DNA from: Euptelea pleiosperma
Taxonomy: Eukaryota > Streptophyta > Magnoliopsida > Ranunculales > Eupteleaceae
Assembly (NCBI GenBank): GCA_035048495.1
Contig: CM068553.1
Span: forward strand, 2,053,259 to 2,117,258
Direction of reading: 5' to 3'
DNA: 64,000 nt
In this document: piece after piece, positions 35,122 through 47,082 of the stretch
Position numbering within the stretch: position 1 is the first letter of the stretch
Layout: each line of letters begins with the position of its first letter
Made by a program: the position numbers and the translations under genes
The notes under the pieces: model-generated
Told to the model about the DNA's origin: nothing
Databases searched by the model: none
Seen by the model: only the letters and a program-made list of their open reading frames with translations

Positions 35122-38075
35122 ATGTCTACTGCCGGTGTTGCTCTTAGAACTCATGATGAATCCGTCCTTTCTCCTGGTTTTTTCCTTGGTTCACCGCGTC
35201 CTTGTTCAAGTGAGTCGATCCTGATTTACCTCACAGTCACCGGTTCTGTTATTCCAATGCATGTGTTGGAGTCCGATTCGATTGCCTCTGTCAAACTAAG
35301 GATCCAGACCTATAAAGGGTTTGTTGTGAGGAAGCAGAAGCTGGTTTTCGGAGGCCGAGAACTGGCTCGGAGCGATTCTCTCGTCCGTGACTATGGAGTC
35401 ACAGATGGGAATGTTTTGCATTTGGTCCTACGGCTTTCTGACCTTCAGGTTATCACTGTTAAAACTGCCTGTGGGAAGGAATTTGAATTCCATATGGAAA
35501 GGTGTAGGAATGTAGGGTACGTCAAGCAACAGATTGCTAAGAAGGGGAAAGGTTTCGTTGATGCTAAAGATCAAGAACTGATCTGTAATGGAGAGAAGCT
35601 TCATGATCAATGGCTCATTGACGATATCTGTAAAAATAATGATGCTGTTATTCACTTGCTGGTTCGGAAGTCTGCGAAAGTTAGGGCTAAACCTGTAGAT
35701 AAAAATTTCGAACTGTCGATTGTTGCATCAAATTCGAATGAAAGGAGAGATGAAGGAGAAGTTGTAGATGAAAAAGAAAAGCTGCGGACGGAATATGATG
35801 AGCTTCAGATTGTAGCTAAGAATCTACCAGATAGAGATTTCTGGTTGGAACCGGTTATTGTTAATCCAAAGATTGAATTATCTTCCATGATTAGGGATAT
35901 GATTAACTCTACTTTTGCTGGATTGGAAAGAAGGAACCAACCGATCAGATCTTCAGAGGGTTCTGGAGGAGTATATTTCATGCAGGATTCATCAGGTCAC
36001 AAGAATGTTTCTGTGTTTAAGCCGATTGATGAGGAGCCCATGGCTGTGAATAACCCTCGAGGACTACCCTTGTCATCAGATGGCGAAGGATTGAAAAGGG
36101 GGACGAGAGTGGGAGAAGGGGCGTTGAGGGAAGTTGCAGCTTACATTTTGGATCACCCGAGGAGTGGACCCCGGTCAGCTTTGAGTGACGAAATAGGCTT
36201 TTCTGGGGTTCCACCAACAGTAATGGTCAGGTGCTTGCACACTGGTTTTAACAATCCAGAAGGGTATGAGTATGCAGCCAACAACTTTAAGATTGGGTCA
36301 TTGCAGATGTTCATGAAGAATTATGGGAGTTGTGAGGACATGGGTCCTCGGGCTTTCCCGGTGGAGGAGGTGCATAAGATCTCTGTGTTGGATATAAGAT
36401 TGGCGAATGCAGATCGACATGCTGGGAATATTCTGATGAGCAAAGAGGGGGAAGCAGGTCGGACTGTGCTGATTCCAATTGATCATGGGTATTGCTTGCC
36501 TGAAAACGTAAGTTTCACTCTCTTTTTCTGCATATTTAGTGTACTGGCTCAGACTCCATTTATTCTGTTATCTTAATTGGGGATTTTTTGGATTTATTTT
36601 TCACTTTCTGAATGATATAAGTTGCCTAATTTTAATACCTGGGTACTATATCTTGTTAAGATTATGAGTTAAACGCAACTTCATGATACCTGGCTCTTAT
36701 TATCAATTGGAGATACAGGTACTAGCCAATGTCCTTAGAAAAGGGGTAATGCATCTGTGGAAGGACCTGAGTATCTCTTGTGAATCTTTGTATCCCATTT
36801 TATTCTTGTTGTCTTTCATGGTTAATGATTTGATTATATGTTGTGTTTTGTTTGTTATATAACGTATTAGGGCATTAGATACATTAGAAAAGATGCGGAA
36901 TATTACCGCATCTATGTTGGAAGATTATAGAATTTTCTCTCTTGTGAACGGCCAACTTGACCTTGTAGTGGTGTACATCCCCTTGGTCAAAGCATATGGA
37001 CCACTACAAACTTCAATATTTTCTTTATTCGAGTCTCCTCCATATTTATCATGTTAAGATTGTAATAAATAAAAGGGATTTATTTCTGTATTGTGATACT
37101 AGTTGTAGTTAGCATTTCGATATTGGTAGTACATTATAAACAACTTCTAGGAACTAACACGTCTGTTGAACATACGGAATTTCATAATCCCACCTTGGAT
37201 CTAGCTTATATTCTCCTATTATAGCTTCGTTAGTTCTTTTAATCTTCTTTAGCCAATTAATAAAAAATAAAAGTTTTTTGGAAAAAAAAAATGGCTAAAG
37301 AAATCACGTTCTAATTATCGAAATCAAAATGTACTACACTAATGAAAAGCATGTTAGAACATTTAAAGTCTTAGACTGCAAAGTTAACATCCTAGAACAT
37401 CATCATCATCTATGCCTTGTACCAACAATTTGGGGATGGCAACATGAATCCTATTTCACCATTAAACCATCTAGAGCTATGTGATCTACTATTCCATGTC
37501 ATCTTCCTCCAATCCATATAGCAAACATAACTTACAACTATTAAAATCATGAGAACTTTTTGGATGGATATTGAGATACAACTTGCGCTGTACCATTTCA
37601 GTTGCAACGTCTAAAGCATCTTCCATGGAAGTCTTTAGTTTTAACTCTTCTGTTGATTTCTTAATTTATTTCTCCATTTGTTTGTCTGTCCCTGCAGTTC
37701 GAAGATTGCACATTTGACTGGCTCTATTGGCCCCAAGCCCAGCAGCCTTACACTCCTGACACTATCGACTACATAAGATCGTTGGACGCTGAAGAAGATA
37801 TTGCCCTTCTAAAGTTCCATGGGTGGGACCTACCACTTGAGTGCACCCGCACCCTCCGCATCTCCACTATGCTTCTGAAGAAGGGTGCAGAGAGGGGGCT
37901 TACTCCCTTCGCCATTGGAAGCATCATGTGCAGGGAAACCCTGAAGAAAGAATCTGTGATTGAGGAGATTGTCCGTGAAGCGCAGGACTCCGTGCTACCA
38001 GGCACAAGTGAAGCTGTGTTCCTTGAAGTTGTCTCCCAGATCATGGATTGCTGCCTCGATGAATTCACCGTATAA
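35122..38075 (+). CDS. PI4KG4: Phosphatidylinositol 4-kinase gamma with two ubiquitin-like domains
   Basis: Two exons, 35122-36507 and 37698-38075, joined in phase 0, give 587 residues. The type II-like PI4K gamma family carries a PI3/4-kinase-type fold; Arabidopsis members with ubiquitin-like domains (UBDK gamma) were reported to act mainly as protein kinases on proteasome or signalling partners. Two ubiquitin-like domains lie at about 33-105 and 111-185. The kinase region begins near 270: a candidate ATP lysine K300 in VFKPIDEEP, catalytic D431 in ADRHAGN, and the metal-binding aspartate D454 in IPIDHGYCLPE. The length matches the gamma-4 type. The 1.19 kb intron follows the codon for the N of LPEN and holds no recognised element. 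The subtype assignment is from memory of domain layout and less sure than the family. Confidence 0.92.
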
Positions 38076-38599
38076 AGTGATGGATTATATACGTACATAT
38101 GTGTATATATGCATATGTTATCGTACATATGTAAGTATGGTTGGATGGATATTGGTCTATCTTTGAATGGACTGCTGGAACATGAGCCACCGCCACCACC
38201 TTGTATTACTTGCTTGGACTGAAGCTCTCTTCTTCTGTTCTTTCAACTGTTTTGCAATCTTGAGTGGTTGAACATAAGCTCATTATATTGCTTTATCCAT
38301 TTATTGATTCATATATTTCCCTTTAAATTCGGATCGAATACAAAGATTATCAAAAAAATATATATGAATCTCTTCTCTGATTTCATTGGTTGCAGAACTG
38401 AGTTATGCTGCAGGTGGTGGCTGATATTCAATCCGACCACTGCTTTCATGTGTTTCTCACAAAGGAGTGTCAGGTTTTGTTGAACATAGGGTTTTATTGA
38501 AGCTGAATACCGTTTTAGTACTTCACTTTCCTGGAGAATCCAAGAGCACAGTGAGTTTTTCATATTATGGTTACCCTCACAAAAAATAAGGATATTTTG

Positions 38600-38800
38600 A
38601 CATTCATGGTTGATCTCAACTGTGGGAATTTGAGCAGTATTTGGGGTACAAAGATCCAAAGGTTTGAAATCACTAATCAAGCTGATTTTTGGATTGTAGG
38701 TCCACCTAGGGACTGGCCAAGCATCCATACGGTCAGAGTCCTCTAAAGTTTGCCACGTGGCTAATATTGTGTCCTGTAACGGGAGCCAGTCACAAAAGGC
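38600..38800. repeat. Right half of a family A element
   Basis: 'aatcactaatcaagctgatt', 'ggactggccaagcatccat' and an intact CCACGTGG at 38753-38760, followed by 'tgtcctgtaacgggagcc' as in the complete copy at 44285. The left arm is missing. Confidence 0.6.
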
Positions 38801-39147
38801 CAGTCCCTGGAGCCCGACCCATTTAGAATTTGTCTCGTGGTCTAACCTTTTTGGACGTTGTTATGGTGGTTTTCCTAAGGAATGAGCCATAGCTGCTATG
38901 AAGTGCCCTTGTTCGTCCCTTTCATTTACTACTAGCTCTTGAATCACCGACCCGTCATAGCAACTACTTTTCGATATCAACCCAACGAGATGATCTTTCA
39001 ACCGCTTATTGATCTTTCGGTCCCATTAGGAGCCTTATTCCAAAGATCATTCATGGATGATCTTAACCATTCGTTATTTTCATCGTCTTAAAGGACTAGT
39101 AAGAGTAGACACGGTTAAGTAAAGACCTTTGTGTTTCCAATCCATTA

Positions 39148-39452
39148 AGGGCGTGTTTGATTGCACATAAAATTTTCCCGAGAAAATACATCTGGGAACA
39201 CCTTAAATGGCTGATTGATTGCAACTGAGAACACATTTAAATCACGTGAGAAAATAAAGACGTATCTAAAGTGGAAATGAATTCTCACCCATCTGGATGG
39301 GAAGTGAATTCCGGGCTTGGTAGGGAAAATTATCCAGATTTAAATGGCTTGGTAGGGAAAATTATACAGATTTAAAATGGCTATCTAACAATGGCCAGTT
39401 GTGTTTTCCCAAGGAAAATACAATTTTCCCACTTCACAATCAAACAGGCCCT
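39148..39452. mobile_element. hAT-like MITE with inverted 'agggcgtgtttgattg' ends
   Basis: Ends 'agggcgtgtttgattgcac' and 'cacaatcaaacaggccct' are inverse. The interior holds a short direct repeat of 'ggcttggtagggaaaattat' (near 39316 and 39347). No clear 8-bp target duplication. 39452-40130 shows no gene I can support. Confidence 0.6.
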
Positions 39453-40137
39453 AAAGGCAATAGATCTTACCCCCTCTAAATTGCCATGTGGCACACCTTT
39501 GGGCCACTGACCCAAGAATGCTTAGTTCTATTTAGCTCACCTCTCATGGATAAGTTCAAAATTAAAAGCCAACTTATAATTACTTTAAACTTAAGAAAAA
39601 TTATTTTTTGGGATTTTAAGCCAATTTTTCTAGGTTAAGCAGAAGTCATTGAAATTCGACTTATAATTTATAGCTTGTGTATATATTTTGTGTAACCAAC
39701 AATATATTAAGAAACCAAAAACAAAAAGAGAACATCAAGAGTGGTTGATGCACCCATACTCCAAAATGGTTGAAGAAAGCCAATGAGGGGGTGCATCTAA
39801 CCATTGCTGAGCAGATAGTCAAGTCTTAGCTTTAGCGGCAATAGTATGTGCTACATTATGAACCTTCATGGGGGTAAAAACAATAAAAAAACGAAAGAAG
39901 AGATAGATTGAAAAGAGCTAAAATATCCGCACACAGAGCGGACGATCTCCATCCCACTTCAGTTAGATCAGAAGACCAAAAAGAAAAGCTTGTTAGAGTC
40001 CCCACTTCAAAGCTTGCGCCTCGGCTTCTTCGACTGACACCCTCTTTCCAAGATACAAACATTAGATTTATTGCGCACAATAAAACCAGCTCGGAAATAT
40101 GAGAAGATTGTGTCCAAGTTGCATTCGAATTTAGTAA

Positions 40138-40404
40138 TTACCCACCAAAAATTAGCTTAAGTGGTGCTTTCTAGCCGTTTGATTTGATCCTAAAAAATGA
40201 TCATTAATGCTCAAATTCCCATGGTTAAAATCAACCCATGAAAATAATTCCAATCAAACGACTAGAAATCACTAATCAGGCTGATTTTTGGCTTGTGGGT
40301 CCACCTAGAGATTGGCCAAACAGTCTTATAAGATTATGCCACGTGGCTAATAATGTACCCTGTCATCGGCCTCGATGATAAGAGATTCTCATCAAAGTTT
40401 TACT
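40138..40404. repeat. Family A fold-back element in the promoter of the NHL gene
   Basis: Arms 'caccaaaaattagcttaagtg' and 'aatcactaatcaggctgatt', CCACGTGG at 40339-40346, and a right terminus 'atcaaagttttactc' like other copies. It ends about 30 bp upstream of the likely TATA box of the next gene and 124 bp before its start codon. Confidence 0.65.
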
Positions 40405-40435
40405 CCTCCCCTTCACACAGAACCTTTTTCCTGCA

Positions 40436-40443
40436 GTATAAAC
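40436..40443 (+). promoter_or_regulatory. Likely TATA box of the NHL/LEA-2 gene
   Basis: 'gtataaac' lies 85-92 bp upstream of the start codon, a usual distance in plant genes. The element at 40138-40404 lies directly upstream and supplies a G-box about 90 bp before the TATA box. Confidence 0.45.
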
Positions 40444-40527
40444 TGATAAAACCAAACTCAACAAGCAAACACTTCTCTTTCAGTCTCTTTAAATTTCCCC
40501 CAAAAGAATTACAATTTCGCCATCGTC

Positions 40528-41109
40528 ATGAACAAAGCACAGAGAGGTGCATCAGGCGGTACAAATCTCGCTTCATGTATCGTCGCAACGATCTTCTTAA
40601 TCTTCATCATCATCGTTATCCTCGTCGTTTTCTTCTCCGTCTTCAAGCCCAAAGACCCAAGGGTTTCCGTTAACGCCGTCCAGCTCCCCACCTTCTCTGT
40701 CTCTAACGGCACTATCAACTTTACCTTTGCTCAGTATCTCTCCGTCAGGAACCCTAACCGCGCCGTCTTTACTCACTACGATAGCTCTCTCCAGCTCCTC
40801 CACTCTGGCAGCCAAGTTGGGTTCATGTTCATCCCAGCCGGCAAGATCGAAGCCGGACGGACCCAGCACATGTCGGCAACTTTCACCGTCGAGTCTTTCT
40901 CGTTGACGGCGCCGTCGACAGCGGGACCGACGTTTACAGACGGTGTTAGTGGGTTTCAGGTGGGACCCACGTTGGAGATTGAGTCGAGGATGAAAATGGC
41001 AGGGAGGGTTAGAGTTTTGCATATCTTCACGCATCATGTGGAGGCGAAGGCTCGGTGTAGGGTTGCGATTACTGTGAGCGATGGCTCGGTGTCAGCGTTT
41101 CATTGCTGA
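40528..41109 (+). CDS. NDR1/HIN1-like (LEA-2, WHy domain) membrane protein
   Basis: An intronless 193-residue protein. A short polar N-terminus (MNKAQRGASGG) precedes one strongly hydrophobic segment (about 14-39), then a beta-rich LEA_2 domain (about 60-170) with the family's LSVRNPNR motif and a cysteine-ended tail (SDGSVSAFHC). Proteins of this class are plasma-membrane anchored with the domain on the outside, and several act in pathogen response or sugar export, but this member's role is unknown. Base composition is clearly more GC-rich than the flanks. The long opposite-strand frame at 40597-41037 is its shadow. Expression may be influenced by the fold-back element upstream (inference). 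Confidence 0.9.
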   Translation: MNKAQRGASGGTNLASCIVATIFLIFIIIVILVVFFSVFKPKDPRVSVNAVQLPTFSVSNGTINFTFAQYLSVRNPNRAVFTHYDSSLQLLHSGSQVGFMFIPAGKIEAGRTQHMSATFTVESFSLTAPSTAGPTFTDGVSGFQVGPTLEIESRMKMAGRVRVLHIFTHHVEAKARCRVAITVSDGSVSAFHC

Positions 41110-41624
41110 AATTTTGAATTTTGGGGATTTGGGTTTTCAGTCTGAATTCCCAATTTGGTAGAGAATTTGTAAAAAAAAAAAAGTGCCTTATTTTTTCTCA
41201 AACTTCTATTGAATTTTTGTGAATGAAACCTTTTTTTTTTTTGTGGGTTCTCTGATTTGGATTGTAAATTTGAATCCCAATATGATTTGGGTTTCTGTTA
41301 CCAATTTTATTTTTATTCGGTGGAGAGAACACGGACCCTCCTCCAAAATGCTATTCGACCTATCCATATCAGTCTCTCACTCGACCCATCTTTCCACCTC
41401 TTCCCTCTCGATCCATACGGTCTCTGTCTCTCTCTAAGTGGGACCCGTTTCGCTCCAAAACCCACTCTTCTTTTTTCTCTGTAAAAAGAGAAGAGGGGAA
41501 TAAAATATAGAAAAATAAAAGTAGAAAAGAAAAAGTTGGAGAGAAGAGAGGAAGATGAGATGAGGAGAGAAAAAAAGAGAGGGAAAGTGAGAGAACAATG
41601 ACGAGCTCCATGAGTTCGTCTAGG

Positions 41625-41925
41625 AGTCTCGAGGACTCCAACTCGATCCGATGTAACTTAGACTCGAGTAATATATTAAATATCATATTTTTATAAGCAT
41701 AATTTATAAGATTTGGTTGATTTTGTGTTGAGAAGGTGTTCAAAAAATTTATTTGGTGCGTTGATTAAAAAACAACACACCAAAACCGCTGTTTTTTTCA
41801 GAAAAGCAACATACTAAACCTGTTGTTTATTCAATTCAAGTTTATTTCGAGTCAACTCGAAACTCAGCCAAGTCGAGTCAACTTGACAAGTTTCGAGTTG
41901 ACTCGACGAGTTTTAAAACACTGAT
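41625..41925. repeat. Family F element ('gagtcaactcgacgag' type)
   Basis: It ends 'gacgagttttaaaacactg' and contains paired 'gagtcaactcga' and 'tcgagttgactcga' words. The left edge near 'gactccaactcgatcc' is ill-defined. Similar elements are at 56575-56950 and 62160-62545. 41925-42275 holds nothing recognised. Confidence 0.5.
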
Positions 41926-42274
41926 TTTTTGTTAGCAATTTGGAATATGGCCAAAATTTGGTAGGAAAAAATTCAAGTTTTATTTGATTTTGGGTTTCAA
42001 AATTTTGTTAAAGGGCAAATATGCTGCATATGTTTTATGCGTGTCACTTAAAAATTCTGGAAACCAAAGATTCAGTTCAATTCAAATCGGAGTTAATATA
42101 TTTAGTAATATAGTTACCAAGGCCGTCTTGATACACGTTGAGGCCTAAGGCAAAAACTCTATTTAGGGCCTTTTTATATTTAATAGGTATTAATTAAAAA
42201 ACTAAACTCTATATTGTTGGAAATCTTTATTTAATAATTATTCTTGACAATCAAAAACTACGGAAAAAAATAGA

Positions 42275-42875
42275 TGCAGAAGACTCCTGATGCAGTCGAT
42301 GCAGATGACTGTCGTGGCCCTACATAGATCATTTTTTGGGCCCAATGACTCTGTGGATGTTCAGACCACCTATTGGTTGATAAACGAACTAAAACTCAGC
42401 TTGATTGATGATTTCTAGCCATTGGATTTACTACCCAAAAAAATGTTCGAATCCAACGACTAGAATGTCCTAAAAAGCATGGTTTTAAAAACGGCCGTTT
42501 AAACGGTAATGCCCCAAGCCCGTTTCCGTTTAAACCGTTTAAACCCGTTTTATCGGTTTTGAAAAAAATGGCCATTTTTTTGTTTTAACGGCCGTTAAAA
42601 CCGTTTAATTCCGTTAAAATCAGTTAAAATCGTTAAAACCGTTAAAATCCATTAAATTCCGTTTAATTCCATTTTTTTTCATTTTACCCCTGAGCGTTTC
42701 AATCCGTTTTAACGGCCGTTTAAACAGTTTAAACGGTAACGCCCCCAGTCCGTTTAACCGTTAAAACGGCCTCCTTTAAACCTTGCTAAAAAGTATTAAA
42801 ATCTATGGCTATAGGTAATCAATGAGGTTGATTGTTGGGTTCTATATCCAATGTGGGGTAGGCTAAAATTCGAAG
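42275..42875. repeat. Family B-like fold-back split by a family C insertion
   Basis: The left part (to about 42478) has 'ctcagcttgattgatgattt' and 'ctagccattggattta'. The right part (42786-42875) has 'taatcaatgaggttgattg'. They are separated exactly by the 307-bp element at 42479-42785, giving a relative age: B before C. Confidence 0.6.
42479..42785. mobile_element. Family C Mutator-like MITE (nested)
   Basis: It starts 'atggttttaaaaacggcc' and ends 'ggcctcctttaaaccttg'. The flanks 'ctaaaaagc' and 'ctaaaaagt' agree at 8 of 9 positions, fitting a Mutator-type duplication. The interior is built from short palindromes such as 'aacggccgtt' and 'gtttaaac'. Confidence 0.75.
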
Positions 42876-43585
42876 TAGTTAGCAGGGCTTGGGCTAGGGG
42901 ACCTTCTCTCACCAAGGGTCCTTAGGCGACCGCCTTAATGGCCTTAAGGTAGAGCCCAAAGTGTTTTGGGAAGAATGACAAAATAGAAAAGTTTCAGCCC
43001 AAAGGGGAGTTTTGAGAGATTAGTTATAGGGGTGAATTCCAGGCCACTCGAGGCTAAAGTTGGAAAACTCACATTTTGCCCAAAGAGTTTGATGAAATGA
43101 AGGCTAAAAAAATAAAAAGAAAAAGAAAACATTGTGGCCCCCAGAAAGAGAATTATGGTATAGGAGTGTCTCTTTCATGTTTATAAAATATGAAACTCTT
43201 AGGGAGTCAGAGTCTCACTAAATTGGGAAAGGTGGAGGGTAAAATATGATATTGGGATTGGAGCCAAGGGTGAAAGTTAAAAATTAAAAAATTAAAAAAT
43301 AAAAAAAAGAAAAAGAAAAAAAGAGTGATTGTAGTTGGACTATTTAAGTCCTTAGCAACCATTTTCTGACTTCAAAGTCCAATACTAAGCTCAAATTTTG
43401 GGGAAGAACTAGTATGCAAATGATTGCATATTTACCTTTAGAGTATGCAAATATGGCCAGAATGCGACACGTAATTGCACAGGGTAAAATAGTTATTTTG
43501 CTTGTTAATAAAATTATTGCCTCGTCGACTGTGGTAGTGCGGTGGTGGACAAAGTTAGGAAAGGAGGTTTCGATGGAAGAAGGAA
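42875..43585. other. Intergenic region without a supported gene
   Basis: AT-rich and A-rich sequence (43270-43330). A short inverted pair of 'gtatgcaaat' words near 43411-43455 recalls the family at 541-733. No coding evidence. Confidence 0.4.
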
Positions 43586-43590
43586 GACTT

Positions 43591-43700
43591 TCTCAATGGG
43601 TGTAAAACACTGTCCCAGTGGGTGGTATGCACTTTCTCAATGGGTGTAAAACACTTTCCCAGTGGGTGGTATGCACTTTCTCAATGGGTGTAAAACACCC
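43591..43700. repeat. 44-bp minisatellite, about 2.5 units
   Basis: 'tctcaatgggtgtaaaacac' starts at 43591, 43635 and 43679. The intervening 'cccagtgggtggtatgcactt' is shared, with near-identity between units. No gene follows up to 44280. Confidence 0.85.
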
Positions 43701-44284
43701 ATATATATTATTTTCAAAATAATGCTCAAATCCGGAAAAAAAAAAAAAAAAACAAAGGGGGGGTGGGTTTAGTGTCCTACGGCGGCTATATTGGAAAGAA
43801 AATGTTTTTTTCTTTTTTAAATTATTCAGGTTTTTTGAAAAAATAATAAAGTATTACCATTATCGTGCTTGAAATAGAAGTGAAAGAGCAACACAATACA
43901 AGGAGAATTAGAACTAGGCTCTAACATACAAATTTTTTGTTTTTTTTTTTTTTGTAAAACTATTTGTTGATCACCATACAATGCCTAATATATAAAGCAA
44001 AGCGGGTCTAGAAGCTTTCTAAATTGAACCCAAAATTAGATTTCCAAAAGAAAAACGAAATCTTATTAAAACACACCTTTATGTAAGATAGATCATATTG
44101 TGCAGAGGTTGGAGGCTTTGTGGGCGTCATTAGGGACTAGTTGGGTGTAGTTTATGGGGCTTCATGCTTCCTATGCAGGCTGCTCTCGTAAAATCTTCAT
44201 ACAATTTCATGAACTTCAAGCCATTGAGAAGGGATTGTGGACTGCAATAGGGTGTAATAATAACAATGATAAAATATAGGTCAG

Positions 44285-44665
44285 GCTATTTTTGCAGGTC
44301 GGGCTCCAGTTACAGGACACAATATGAGCCACAAGGCACACTCTTAGAGTACTCTGACCTTATGGATGTTTGGCCAATCCCTAGGTGGACCTACAAATCA
44401 AAAATCAGCTTGATTAGTGATTTCAAACCTTTGGATCTTTGTACCTCAAATACTGCTCAAATTCCCACAGTTGAGATCAACCCATGAAAATGAGTCCAAT
44501 CCAAGGCTTAGAAAGCACTAATCAGGCTGATTTTTGGTTTGTAGGTCCACCTAGAGATTGGCCAAACATCCATACGGTCGGAGTCTTCTAAGAGTGTGCC
44601 ATGTGGCTCATATTGTGTCTTGTAACGAGAGCCGATCACAAAAGGCCAGTCGCTGGTGCCCGACC
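44285..44665. repeat. Fold-back element, family A, complete
   Basis: The best-preserved palindrome: left 'gctccagttacaggacaca', 'atatgagccac', 'aatcagcttgattagtgatt'; right the inverse with 'aatcaggctgatttttggt', 'aaacatccatacggtcgga' and 'cttgtaacgagagcc'. The outer 'gtcgggctcc' pairs with 'gtgcccgacc'. G-box positions are mutated by one base in each arm. Confidence 0.75.
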
Positions 44666-44679
44666 CATTTTTGCCTTCA

Positions 44680-44905
44680 TGGATCCGCAGAGACGAGTCA
44701 AGGAGGGACTTTTTGTTAGAATAAATCTCATCACCATGGAGATCATCCTTGCCAAAATTCAGTCGATTGCATCTTTAACTTTAAGTGCACTTTTGGTGAG
44801 GCTAGAAGTTTCAGACTGAATATCATCTTCACCAAAAATCAACCCATTCACTTATCTTCACGTGGGCCTCACACAGACACAGACTTGTCAAATAGCGTGT
44901 CAGAA
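44680..44905. repeat. Family D fragment
   Basis: 'tcatcaccatggagatcatc' and 'accaaaaatcaacccattca' followed by 'ttcacgtgggcc' match the family D arms. It is truncated on the left. Confidence 0.5.
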
Positions 44906-45317
44906 TAACTGGACCCTGCTAATAATTTGACTCCCTGGTAGATGGTCCGACAACCACACGTACATTGTGCAGGCAATGATTCTCACCTTGATGAGTTAGC
45001 ATGACGTCTGTTACTCGTCAGGCCAACTCCCCAATGAAGGAGGAATAAAACTTTGATGACCGGGCACAAAGATCAAAAGGTTTTACGAAACTTGACTGAC
45101 GAGACCGTGTTTTATGGCACCTTCCCCCCCCCTTTCAAGACGCCACGTGGAGTACTCTTTTAGGGTCCCCTTAGCTTATAGATATTTTGTCCACGTCTTG
45201 ATGAACCTAAAGATTTAAAATCAGTATAATTAGTGATTCATAACCAATGGATTTAGTATTTTAATAAGGAAAAAGATGTAACAAGGCATGCCTGAAACAG
45301 TTTGAAATGCAGAAGCA

Positions 45318-45625
45318 TGATTTTTGTTACTCACAGCTGTCATCTGGCCCCACTGACCGCATGGATGTTTATCCCACCCCTTTGTGGATATACACACCAA
45401 AAATCACCCTGATTGGTAATCTATAACCATTAGATTTTAGTATTTTTTTGTACTTTTTAAGGCATTTTTATAGCCGTTGAATGCAACCATTTGTTTTAGT
45501 ACTAAAACCAACGGCTACAAATCATCAAACAGGCTGAGTATTGCTGTGAATGCCTACAAAGGTGTGGGCTAAACATCCATGCGGTCCATGGGCCCATATG
45601 GACGCAGCGACTACCAAAAACGTGG
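45318..45625. repeat. Fold-back element, family B, complete
   Basis: Left 'atttttgttactcacagctg' and 'ccctgattggtaatctataac'; right 'aatcatcaaacaggctgagt' and 'gcagcgactaccaaaaacgt' (a decayed right end). An unrelated intact CCACGTGG lies just before it at 45143-45150. Confidence 0.65.
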
Positions 45626-45798
45626 CTTCCGCAAATGAAAAGATCTCAAGTATACCTTGTTACATTACGACCCTTTTAATAACATGGTTTTTGACTGTTG
45701 AATTTGAGTCTTTTCTGTTGATGTTAAAATATAACTCTTATAAATCATTGGTCAAACTGATATTTGGTACGTAGGTCCATCACGAGGTGGTTCAAACC

Positions 45799-46315
45799 AG
45801 GGTTTTAAAAACGGCCGTTTAAACGGTTTTAACGGCCGTTTAAACGGTAACGCCCCAAGCCCGTTTCCGTTAAAACCGTTTAAACACGTTTTAACAGTTT
45901 TGAAAAAAACGGCCGTTAAATCCTTTAAATTCCGCAAAAATCCGTTTAATTTTCGTTAAAATCCGTTAAATTCCGTTTTTGAATTTAACGGCCGTTTCCA
46001 TTAAAACCGTTTAAACAAGTTTTAATGTTTTTGAATTTAACGGCCATTTTTTTTTAATGGCCGTTAAAATCATTTAAACAACCATTAAATTCTATAAAAA
46101 ATAGCTGTTAAATCCGTTAAATTTCATTTTTTTTTAAATTTTCAAATTTCAAAATTTGAATTTCAGTGCCATTATTTCCGTTAAAATTCGTTAAATTCCA
46201 TTTTTTTCAATTTTTTCCATTTTTGCCCCTAGTAGGTTCAATCCGTTTTAATGGCCGTTTAAACGGTAAGGCCCCCAGTCCGTTTAACCGTTAAAACAGC
46301 CTCCTTTAAACTTTG
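45799..46315. mobile_element. Family C Mutator-like MITE with exact 9-bp duplication
   Basis: A 517-bp element starting 'agggttttaaaaacggcc' and ending 'ctcctttaaactttg', flanked by identical 'gttcaaacc' (45790-45798 and 46316-46324). The interior has repeated 'aacggccgtttaaacgg' blocks that can pair with each other. Confidence 0.78.
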
Positions 46316-46324
46316 GTTCAAACC

Positions 46325-46743
46325 GTGGTTTTAAAAACAGCCGTTTAAACGGTTTTAACGGCCGTTTAAACGGTAACGCCCCAAGCCCGTTTCCGTTTAA
46401 ACGGATAAAACGGCCGTTTTTTTTTGTTTTAACGGCCGTTAAAATCATTTAAACACCTGTTTAGTTTTGAAAAATTTTGTGAAAAAAACGACCTTAAATC
46501 CGTTTAATTTCCGTTAAATTCTTTTTTTTTTTTTAATTTTCAAATTTCAAAATTTGAATTTCAATGCGATTTTTTTCGTTTTTTTCCGTTAAAATCGTTT
46601 AAACTGTTAAAATCCGTTTAATTCTGTTAAATTTGGTTTTTTTTCCATTTTTGCCCCTGACCGTTTCAATCAGTTTTAACGGCCGTTTAAACTGTAAAGC
46701 CCCCAGTCCGTTTAGCCGTTAAAGCGGCCTCCTTTAAACCTTG
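46325..46743. mobile_element. Family C Mutator-like MITE, second copy
   Basis: It begins 'gtggttttaaaaacagcc', directly after the target duplication of the first copy, and ends 'ctcctttaaaccttg'. It has the same subtype of internal blocks as the first copy. Confidence 0.65.
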
Positions 46744-46744
46744 G

Positions 46745-47082
46745 CAAGGTTTAAAAATCTGCCGTTATAATGGATTCGGACCTACCCCGTTACGTTATGG
46801 ACCGTTAAAAAGCCCTGTTATTTTCTGGAAAATTTTGTGGAAAAAAACGGCCATTATTTTCGTTATTTTCCGTTATATTCTATTTTTTTTCCATTATTCA
46901 AATTTTAAAATTCAAATTTTGAATTTCAGCGCCACTTTTTCTGTTTTTTTTCTATTATTTCCGTTTTTTCTTCCATTATTTTCTCAATTTTTTTCCGTTT
47001 TTGCCCATTAGCGTTTTTTTTCGTTATAACAGAAAAAACGGTAACACCCCCAGTCCGTTATAACGGTCCCCTTTAAACCTTG
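46745..47082. mobile_element. Family C element, CCGTTATAA subtype, third copy
   Basis: It begins 'caaggtttaaaaatctgcc' and ends with the inverse 'cccctttaaaccttg'. The blocks are 'gttataatgg' and 'ccgttataacgg' rather than 'gtttaaac', so it belongs to the other subtype (as at 31441 and 33737). Confidence 0.65.

Noticed and set aside
40597..41037. A 146-codon minus-strand frame
   Set aside because: Exact shadow of the NHL/LEA-2 gene, explained by its GC-rich codons.
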